Assembly (NCBI GenBank): GCA_902782965.1
Contig: CACZPG010000120.1
Coordinates: forward strand, 1-7,989
Length of the DNA stretch: 7,989 nt
Direction: 5' to 3'
From: an uncultured Lachnospiraceae bacterium
GTDB lineage: Bacteria > Bacillota > Clostridia > Lachnospirales > Lachnospiraceae
The position numbers and the translations under genes were made by a program. Below are positions 1 to 4,899 of the stretch, piece after piece. The stretch's first letter is position 1, and each line of letters starts with the position of its first letter. The notes under the pieces are model-generated. The model worked only from the letters and a program-made list of their open reading frames with translations. It was not told the DNA's origin and did not search any database.

Positions 1-396
1 AATGGACAGAATGCTGCAGTACAAGCTGTTGCAGATGCAGATAGAATTGTAACAATAACGGGCGGTGAGAATCCGGGGGATAATCCGTTTATGGCTAATC
101 AGAATACTTCATCGGTAGCTGATGTGGTTACAGATTTAAGTACAGATCATTGGTCTAAGAGATTATATGTTCAGCCTTCAGGCGTAAGCAATCAGTATGC
201 TCTTACCTATGAAAGAAATGGTAAGGTAACTAATAATAAGATTATTACTGGATTGACCAAGAATCCTGTACCGGCTGATATTAGTGCATATTCAAACAGA
301 AAGAGTGCATTTATAGACAGCAAACTTGATAGTAGTTTTGTGACCTTTGTGGATGATGAAACAACATATAATAATAATACTTTTGTCGGAGAATAA
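1..396 (+). CDS. 3' end of an unrecognised gene in a pilus locus (5' partial)
   Basis: The frame is open from base 1 to a TAA at 394-396, giving 131 visible residues. An internal ATG at 91 is not preceded by a ribosome binding site, and the frame continues upstream of it, so the true start most likely lies outside the window. The visible part has no cysteine and no membrane segment. It is rich in Asn, Ser, Thr and Asp, with a Gly/Pro/Asn linker-like stretch (ITGGENPGDNPF, residues 20-31) followed by what looks like a beta-rich region (around residues 46-75). This composition fits the exported C-terminal part of a surface or pilin-like protein. The stop lies only 15 bases before the next gene, so it is probably co-transcribed with the prepilin genes and could itself be a larger minor pilin or adhesin. 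I do not recognise the family. Confidence 0.7.
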   Translation, partial: NGQNAAVQAVADADRIVTITGGENPGDNPFMANQNTSSVADVVTDLSTDHWSKRLYVQPSGVSNQYALTYERNGKVTNNKIITGLTKNPVPADISAYSNRKSAFIDSKLDSSFVTFVDDETTYNNNTFVGE

Positions 397-411
397 AGAC
401 TGGTATCTGAT

Positions 412-1155
412 ATGAAAATTAATAGAAAAACTAATAAAACTTCATATAGAGCAAGACTTAGTCTTTATTCTGCGGCACAGAATAACCGTGGATCGGCGCT
501 CTTTGTTGTGATCATTATTATTGGTATTCTGATCATATTTGCGTTCTCGCTTCTTCTGGTCAGCTATACTTTATATGCTTCACAGAATAAGAGGGCGGCA
601 AGTCTTAAGTGCTCTGAAGCGGCCAATTCCCTCAGTCTTGCACTGGAAGACGAGCTGGAGGGTGAGACTGCCTATGAGAACAGCTGGTTATGGGATTATC
701 TGAGAATGAATCTTCTTCAGAATTCAGACGTGACCTGGCCTTATTATGATCCGGGCGTAACCGGACATACTTCGGAATATGCTTACAGATATTTCGACCT
801 GAAATATAATACCAATTATTCTGTTGATGGATTTCCCGGACAGATAAAGCTGTGTATGTATTGGACTTTACCGGAAGATTCAGGACTTTCAGATGATGAG
901 ATTGCAGCGGCTTCGGAGGATGATAAGAACGGTTCACATCTGTACATCGAGATTATATGCAGTTCCGGCAGCCAGTCCTATACTGTGCTGAACAAATATA
1001 CAATAAATGTCAGTAAGGTTGATACAAGTGATACAGATGATCAGACTTATATGGAACATATAGATGAAGTAAGACCTGATACTAAGAAGAATCCGTTGGG
1101 TAATACCATAAATCATAATGAGAAGTGGGAATTTGTTTTTGACGGTAGAGAATAG
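412..1155 (+). CDS. PilX/GspK-type minor prepilin-like protein
   Basis: This 247-residue protein has a 27-residue basic leader (several Lys/Arg) ending in NNRG, then a strongly hydrophobic helix (about residues 28-51). This is the layout of a class III signal peptide, with predicted cleavage after Gly27 and Ser28 as the new N-terminus. Position +5 is Val32 and not the usual Glu. In the type II secretion and T4P families, loss of Glu5 is typical of the tip pseudopilin GspK and is seen in PilX-like minor pilins, so a tip or initiation role is the best inference. The exported part (about 52-247) is acidic and rich in Tyr, Ser and Asp, with two cysteines (148 and 183). No strong Shine-Dalgarno sequence precedes the ATG, and translation may be coupled to the gene ending 15 bases upstream. 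The family assignment rests on the N-terminus and the neighbours only. Confidence 0.75.
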   Translation: MKINRKTNKTSYRARLSLYSAAQNNRGSALFVVIIIIGILIIFAFSLLLVSYTLYASQNKRAASLKCSEAANSLSLALEDELEGETAYENSWLWDYLRMNLLQNSDVTWPYYDPGVTGHTSEYAYRYFDLKYNTNYSVDGFPGQIKLCMYWTLPEDSGLSDDEIAAASEDDKNGSHLYIEIICSSGSQSYTVLNKYTINVSKVDTSDTDDQTYMEHIDEVRPDTKKNPLGNTINHNEKWEFVFDGRE

Positions 1156-1173
1156 AGAAAGAGTAGAAGCAGA

Positions 1174-1641
1174 ATGAGAAATAAGAGTGGAAAAGACAGA
1201 ATAATAAAGATTCTCAGATCCAATGAGGGTTCAACTATGGTAGAAACTCTTGTGGCTTTTGTTGTGCTGACTATCATTCTTGTTATGATATATAAGGTTG
1301 TGTTCTTCTGTTCTTCTATGAGAATGAAGAGTCATGACACGGATACGGTGATTGAGAAGTTTAATCAGGAGATTTATAAAACCGATGATGCGCGGGATGC
1401 CTCTGAGGTGCAGAAAAATAGTTTAACTTTTGATTCTTCCAAGGGTCCTGTTTTCTATCTTATGCTTGATACGGAAAGTACTCAAATGGATAAGAATGTA
1501 AAGGATACCCAAGGTACAGATTATACTGCATTTAAACTTCCACTGTACCAGATAGTTGCAGATGAGTATAAGTCAGTGAATAGTATGATAGACAGTCAGA
1601 AACTTATTACACCTAAAGTGCTGAGATTCATTAAGAAATAA
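1174..1641 (+). CDS. Type IV prepilin-like minor (pseudo)pilin, GspI/PilV-sized
   Basis: A 155-residue protein with a canonical class III prepilin N-terminus: a basic 19-residue leader ends in NEG, cleavage is predicted at Gly19/Ser20, and the mature end reads STMVETLVAF with Glu24 at position +5. A hydrophobic helix follows to about residue 46. The exported domain is short (about 105 residues) and Asp/Lys-rich, without clear similarity I can name. It lies between a GspK/PilX-type gene (18 bases upstream) and a larger prepilin (32 bases downstream). That order and size resemble the GspI-GspJ-GspK or PilV-PilW-PilX tip set, so it is probably a tip-complex minor pilin. It would be inserted in the membrane by its helix, cleaved and N-methylated by a prepilin peptidase, and then assembled into the fibre. 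The ribosome binding site is weak (purine-rich only). Prepilin identity is firm; the exact subunit role is inference. Confidence 0.85.
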   Translation: MRNKSGKDRIIKILRSNEGSTMVETLVAFVVLTIILVMIYKVVFFCSSMRMKSHDTDTVIEKFNQEIYKTDDARDASEVQKNSLTFDSSKGPVFYLMLDTESTQMDKNVKDTQGTDYTAFKLPLYQIVADEYKSVNSMIDSQKLITPKVLRFIKK

Positions 1642-1673
1642 GATTCGTTAAGTGATAAATGTAAGGATTTGTT

Positions 1674-2360
1674 ATGGATAGAATAAGACGTTTTAAAAAC
1701 AGAATACAAATGTCCTTGGTTAAGAACAATTCCGGAATGACGCTTGTTGAAATGATAGTAAGCTTTGCTTTGCTTGCGATTTTTCTCGCTGCTTCTGCAT
1801 CTGTAATTAGTACGATTACCACTATGTATTATCAGATTAAGTGTGAAACCTATGCGAAACAGGTGGGAGATATCGTTATGGAGAAAGTGGTTTCCGAAAT
1901 CGAAGGAGCTAAGTATTACGAATCTCAGCCGGCTAATAATCCTGTTATTGATGGTGACGTTGATGCTGATCACAAATATGGATCATCGATAACTATGTTT
2001 GACAGAACAGATACCAGAGTTACGGTTCAGGTAAATAATAAACTGCTTGAAATAGTATATGCTGAGATTACCGGAAGTACATCTATTCAGAGAAACGAAA
2101 CTACCTGGCGTTTTAATAACAGCATGTATAACGGGTTTGAAATAAAAGAATTCAAGCTTATTCGTGGTGATGCATTCAAGACCGGAGCTCCGGAATTAAC
2201 CGAAGCTACAGCTAAAGCTGCGGAATATGGTTTGACTATAAGTGAAAACAGCTATGACAAGAATGTTGTTCTGGTTGTTATGACACTTCATAATGAAAAG
2301 TATGGTGATTATCAGTTTTACCGTTTTGTAAGGATGTATAATATGCCGGATACGCCATAA
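1674..2360 (+). CDS. Type IV prepilin-like minor (pseudo)pilin, GspJ/PilW-sized
   Basis: This 228-residue protein carries a textbook prepilin N-terminus: a basic 21-residue leader ending NNSG, predicted cleavage Gly21/Met22, and a mature end MTLVEMIVSFALLAIF with Glu26 at +5 and a hydrophobic helix to about residue 47. The rest (about 48-228) is an exported domain with probable alternating strands (for example around residues 105-130 and 195-222). An AAGGA sequence at 1663-1667, six bases before the ATG, supports this start. The size, and its place after a GspI-sized and a GspK-type gene, suggest the GspJ/PilW slot of a tip complex. It is the last of the run of three prepilins, and a 124-bp gap with a candidate promoter follows it. 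Prepilin identity is clear from sequence; the subunit role is inferred from order and size. Confidence 0.87.
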   Translation: MDRIRRFKNRIQMSLVKNNSGMTLVEMIVSFALLAIFLAASASVISTITTMYYQIKCETYAKQVGDIVMEKVVSEIEGAKYYESQPANNPVIDGDVDADHKYGSSITMFDRTDTRVTVQVNNKLLEIVYAEITGSTSIQRNETTWRFNNSMYNGFEIKEFKLIRGDAFKTGAPELTEATAKAAEYGLTISENSYDKNVVLVVMTLHNEKYGDYQFYRFVRMYNMPDTP

Positions 2361-2394
2361 ACTTGCACTTCATAGATTTTTATTATCTGGGAAT

Positions 2395-2418
2395 GTGATT
2401 AGAAACGTGGATTAGAAA
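2395..2418 (+). repeat. Short direct repeat GATTAGAAA x2 upstream of a -10 box
   Basis: GATTAGAAA occurs at 2397-2405 and again at 2410-2418, a 13-bp period. Each copy is preceded by GTG or GTGG. The pair sits 18-39 bp upstream of the TATAAT at 2436. It may be a regulator site or simply AT-rich repetition. Confidence that it has a function is low, although the repeat itself is plain to see. Confidence 0.4.
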
Positions 2419-2441
2419 ATAAATATTTAATTAGGTATAAT
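2412..2441 (+). promoter_or_regulatory. Candidate promoter upstream of the small membrane protein
   Basis: A perfect TATAAT lies at 2436-2441 in the gap after the prepilin run. The -35 region is poor: TTAGAA at 2412-2417 with 18-bp spacing, or TAGAAA at 2413-2418 with 17-bp spacing. There is no extended TGn element. Transcription would start near 2448 and give a leader of about 37 nt to the ATG at 2485. The perfect hexamer could arise by chance in AT-rich DNA, so this is a moderate call. Confidence 0.45.
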
Positions 2442-2484
2442 AAGAAACAATAAAAACTATCATTTGTGGGGACGAGATAGGGGA

Positions 2485-2934
2485 ATGGAACAGAATAAAA
2501 CAAGAATCAATATAGCGTTTATAGCCCGAATTATATTTGTGTTTTTATTAGCACTGATTGTCGGGCTATCTGTGTTTACTTTTTTCAGAATACGTGCAGG
2601 TGCGAAGGAAGCCTTACGTGATGCGAAGGATATCAGAATGAGTCTTCGTTCTGCTGATATTGAAATGTATGCGGCCGGAAAAACGATTTATAACCCGGCA
2701 AAGAAGGACGGGCTTGAAGACGGCGTTAAGGAAAGGGTAGAGCAGCTCTATACTCCTGTAGGAGAATACAAGATCACTTCATATAGTATGACGAAACATG
2801 AACTTACAGGTATGCAGTATGAGGTGAATAATTATATAGTTACCTTTGAAAAGAAAGGTGAAGCTATCAGCTGGGATGTGGATTATATAATGAGAGTCTA
2901 TTCTTATGATGATTCAGACGACATCGTGAATTAA
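2485..2934 (+). CDS. Small single-pass membrane protein of unknown function in the pilus locus
   Basis: I prefer the ATG at 2485 (149 residues). A TTG at 2464 is in frame but has no ribosome binding site, whereas GTGGGGACGAG (2466-2476) lies upstream of the ATG, at loose spacing. Residues 1-15 are basic and about 12-34 form one membrane helix. A likely long amphipathic helix follows (about 36-70, Ala/Lys/Asp-rich), then a C-terminal domain with probable strands (about 90-140). There are no cysteines. The layout of a basic start, one membrane helix, a helical spine and a strand-rich end resembles a type IV pilin. However, there is no Gly before the helix and no Glu5-type residue, so no class III cleavage site is visible. 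It could be a non-cleaved pilin-like accessory or an assembly cofactor. I do not recognise a named family. Confidence 0.7.
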   Translation: MEQNKTRINIAFIARIIFVFLLALIVGLSVFTFFRIRAGAKEALRDAKDIRMSLRSADIEMYAAGKTIYNPAKKDGLEDGVKERVEQLYTPVGEYKITSYSMTKHELTGMQYEVNNYIVTFEKKGEAISWDVDYIMRVYSYDDSDDIVN

Positions 2935-2957
2935 GGATGGTACAAGTTTGAAATAAG

Positions 2958-2975
2958 AATAGAGATAGAGATAGA
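2958..2975 (+). repeat. Short hexanucleotide tandem repeat (ATAGAG-like, about 3 units)
   Basis: Three imperfect hexamers, ATAGAG ATAGAG ATAGAT, lie in the 115-bp gap between the small membrane protein and the prepilin peptidase-like gene. They are outside any coding frame I accept. Copy-number slippage is possible, but no function is indicated. Confidence 0.5.
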
Positions 2976-3049
2976 TGTTGTAGATGAACTTAAGAATAGT
3001 ATTATGATGTGATTGACGGTAGTAAGTTTGAAAGGTAGACAGAATTGCC

Positions 3050-3478
3050 ATGGACTTGTTGGAAGTATCGATAATAGCGGCACGAACTCTCATAGAGATT
3101 ATTTTCTTTGCGATTGGTGCCAGTATCTTCTCCTTTCTGAACGTGGTAATATATCGTCTTCCGAAACATATGCAGTTCACCCAGGGGAAGTCGATGTGTA
3201 CTACCTGTGGACATGAACTCGATATGAAGGATATGATACCTATATTGTCATGGATAAGCCTTAGAGGTAAATGCCGTTATTGTGGAGCTCCGGTTTCAGC
3301 AAGGTATACAGTCGTGGAGACTCTGGGTGGGGTGTTTGCAGTTCTCTGGACTCTGTTATTTGGAGTTAAGCCTCTGGCGGCGTTGATGTTTATTATTTCC
3401 GGGGTGTTGACGGTTATATTTTTTATTACATTTGATTACTTTAAGAATAAAAATAGTAATGAAAAAAAAGTAGCGTGA
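3050..3478 (+). CDS. Stand-alone N-terminal (four-cysteine) domain of a prepilin peptidase; catalytic domain absent
   Basis: The 142-residue product matches the N-terminal domain of PilD/GspO/ComC-type prepilin peptidases. It has a first membrane helix with FSFLNVVIYRLP (27-38), then two CxxC pairs (Cys50/Cys53, Cys75/Cys78) framing the family's IPILSW (63-68) and LRGKCRYCGAPVSARY (71-86) signatures, then hydrophobic segments around 93-128. Full-length enzymes run to about 250 residues and carry two catalytic aspartates, one in a GxGD motif. Here the protein stops at 142, just after TFD (127-129), with no GxGD. A stop lies in frame upstream of the ATG, so the start is secure. AAAGG at 3031-3035 is a distant ribosome binding site. 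In PilD this domain is linked to N-methylation, so a separate methylating partner or a decayed peptidase are both possible. The downstream DNA does not encode the missing half. Confidence 0.85.
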   Translation: MDLLEVSIIAARTLIEIIFFAIGASIFSFLNVVIYRLPKHMQFTQGKSMCTTCGHELDMKDMIPILSWISLRGKCRYCGAPVSARYTVVETLGGVFAVLWTLLFGVKPLAALMFIISGVLTVIFFITFDYFKNKNSNEKKVA

Positions 3479-3482
3479 ATAG

Positions 3483-3525
3483 TAACGTAAACAATAACAT
3501 AAATTATAATGTGAAAATAACGTTA
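3483..3525 (+). promoter_or_regulatory. Phased TAAC(G/A)T motifs and inverted repeat upstream of the pilC promoter
   Basis: TAACGT (3483-3488), TAACAT (3495-3500) and TAACGT (3518-3523) start 12 and 23 bp apart, close to one and two helical turns. The same stretch is an interrupted dyad: TAACGT 3483-3488 pairs with ACGTTA 3520-3525, and ACAT 3497-3500 pairs with ATGT 3509-3512, with nearly equal internal spacings. It ends 13 bp before the -35 box, a usual place for an activator. The region is very AT-rich, so chance is a real alternative. Confidence 0.35.
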
Positions 3526-3538
3526 AGATTTGAAATAG

Positions 3539-3567
3539 TTGACATAAATTGAATAAACAGTTACAAT
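3539..3567 (+). promoter_or_regulatory. Sigma-A type promoter for the pilC-pilMN-pilO-pilB block
   Basis: A perfect -35 TTGACA at 3539-3544 and a -10 TACAAT at 3562-3567 (5 of 6 consensus) are separated by exactly 17 bp, in a 133-bp noncoding gap. The expected transcription start is about 3574, leaving a leader of about 37 nt before the pilC ATG at 3612. All following genes are closely spaced, so this would be the head of an assembly-platform operon. Confidence 0.75.
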
Positions 3568-3611
3568 AAAATGTGGTTTATTATAAAATTATGTGGGAAT
3601 GGTATTAACTT

Positions 3612-4820
3612 ATGGCAACAACCTACAGATTCCGTGCGCAAAATACGGATGGCCGTATTATAGCCGGTGAAATGAAGGCAGCTGATGAGGCCGAACTTCA
3701 AAGTAAACTGAAAAGTGATGGACTCCTGCTTGTAGATGCTAAGGAGACTGCTAAAGCCAGGGCGGCATATAAGAGACTTAAATATGACCGTGTGGCTGAT
3801 TTTGCGCGCAATCTTAGTAAACTTCTTGGCGCCGGTGTTACTCTTGTCAAAGCGCTCAGAATTATTTCTGAAGACGAATCTATTGCGGAAACAGAGCGTA
3901 AGATATACGCAGATGTTCTGAGACTGGTTCGTTCCGGTATGACTCTGTCCGATGCAATGGAGGAACAGGGTGGTACGTTCCCTTCTCTATTCGTTAATAT
4001 GATCAGATCTGCTGAGAGTGGCGGTAATATGGATTCTACTGCTGCAAATATGGCTGAGTATTATAGTAAGGAATACAAGCTGCAGCAGAAGATTAAAAGT
4101 TCGACCACTTATCCGAAGATACTTGGTGTTCTCATCGTCATTGTTGTTATCATTATCATGGGATTCGTGCTTCCGCAGTTTGAGCAGCTATTCGCACAGA
4201 TGGATGAGCTCCCGACTGCGACAAAGATACTTATGGCAATAAGTGATTTTGTTTCAACCAAGTGGTATCTCCTGATATTCTTTGCAATAATCCTGTTTAT
4301 TATTATCAAATTTGTGACATCTCTGCCTCCTGTTAAGCTTATTATGGATAAGGTTGAGATACATATTCCAAAGATTGGAAAACTTCGTAAGATCATATAT
4401 ACTGCTAGATTTTCAAGAACTCTGGCAAGTATGTATTCTGCCGGTATTCCTATTGTAACCTGTTTACAGATAGCTAAGACTACAATTGGTAATACTTATA
4501 TAGAAAGTCAGTTCGACAATATGATAGCCGAAATCAGAGGAGGAAAGCCTCTTTCAGAAGGACTTGCCGGTATTGATGGATTCGTAAAGAAACTTCCGTC
4601 ATCTGTTTCGGTAGGAGAGGAAACCGGTGCTCTTGATCAAATGCTTATTTCCATAGCTGATCAGATGGACTATGACAGTGAAATAGCTATTGAAAAGCTT
4701 GTAGCAATGGTTGAGCCTTTAATGATCGTTGTAATGGCTGTTATCGTAGGTTTTATCATGATTGCGGTTATCCAGCCTATTTACGGATCTTATCAGTCAA
4801 TTGCAGATCAGGGTAAATAA
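3612..4820 (+). CDS. pilC: Type IV pilus inner-membrane platform protein PilC (GspF family)
   Basis: At 402 residues this is a normal-length PilC/GspF polytopic membrane protein, the platform on which PilB works to add pilin subunits. It has two repeated T2SSF domains (about 62-185 and 262-385), the first opening with ADFARNLSKLLGAGVTL. The family signatures are present in both: SAESGG around 133-138 in the first and GEETGALDQML around 335-345 in the second. Three membrane helices are visible at about 171-190, 218-240 and 371-392. The N-terminal stretch (Thr4-Asp43 or so) is the usual small cytoplasmic domain. The ATG has only a poor ribosome binding site (GGGAATGG) but lies about 37 nt after a strong promoter. 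The 3' end of the gene forms the first copy of a 25-bp tandem repeat. Identification is secure; whether the system is a pilus or a secretion pseudopilus cannot be told from this gene alone. Confidence 0.96.
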   Translation: MATTYRFRAQNTDGRIIAGEMKAADEAELQSKLKSDGLLLVDAKETAKARAAYKRLKYDRVADFARNLSKLLGAGVTLVKALRIISEDESIAETERKIYADVLRLVRSGMTLSDAMEEQGGTFPSLFVNMIRSAESGGNMDSTAANMAEYYSKEYKLQQKIKSSTTYPKILGVLIVIVVIIIMGFVLPQFEQLFAQMDELPTATKILMAISDFVSTKWYLLIFFAIILFIIIKFVTSLPPVKLIMDKVEIHIPKIGKLRKIIYTARFSRTLASMYSAGIPIVTCLQIAKTTIGNTYIESQFDNMIAEIRGGKPLSEGLAGIDGFVKKLPSSVSVGEETGALDQMLISIADQMDYDSEIAIEKLVAMVEPLMIVVMAVIVGFIMIAVIQPIYGSYQSIADQGK

Positions 4821-4874
4821 ATAGTTTGCAGATAAGCGTAAAAATTTTGTTTGTGGATCAGGCTAAAAGTAAAT
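4800..4874 (+). repeat. Degenerate 25-bp tandem repeat, three copies, starting in the pilC 3' end
   Basis: Three copies start at 4800, 4825 and 4850, an exact 25-bp period. The conserved core is close to TTTGCAGATCAGGGTAAAA (19 bp); the pairs share 14 or 15 of 19 core bases and differ more in the 6-bp tails. Copy 1 contains the last codons and stop of pilC (IADQGK), while copies 2 and 3 are noncoding. The repeat fills most of the 79-bp gap before the PilM-PilN gene. It looks like an old local duplication of the pilC end. I see no hairpin terminator in it. Confidence 0.6.
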
Positions 4875-4899
4875 GAAATCGTAAATACGAGGACACAAT

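Noticed and set aside
1596..1973. Reverse-strand open frame of 125 codons
   Set aside because: It overlaps two prepilin genes with clear signatures, and the predicted product has no family pattern. It is an antisense shadow.
2464..2484. TTG at 2464 as the start of the small membrane protein
   Set aside because: No ribosome binding site precedes it, and an ATG seven codons later has a G-rich stretch upstream. The extra residues add no recognisable feature.
2978..3005. Possible promoter TTGTAG, 16 bp, TATTAT upstream of the prepilin peptidase-like gene
   Set aside because: The -35 matches only three of six positions and the region is AT-rich. This is too weak to call.
3013..3216. Forward frame of 67 codons overlapping the start of the prepilin peptidase-like gene
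   Set aside because: It is out of frame with the gene that carries the four-cysteine signature. Its peptide has no domain and no ribosome binding site.
3479..3538. Possible rho-independent terminator after the prepilin peptidase-like gene
   Set aside because: The inverted repeat here is AT-rich with large internal loops and no T-tract follows, so it is not a terminator hairpin. It is better considered as a possible protein-binding dyad.
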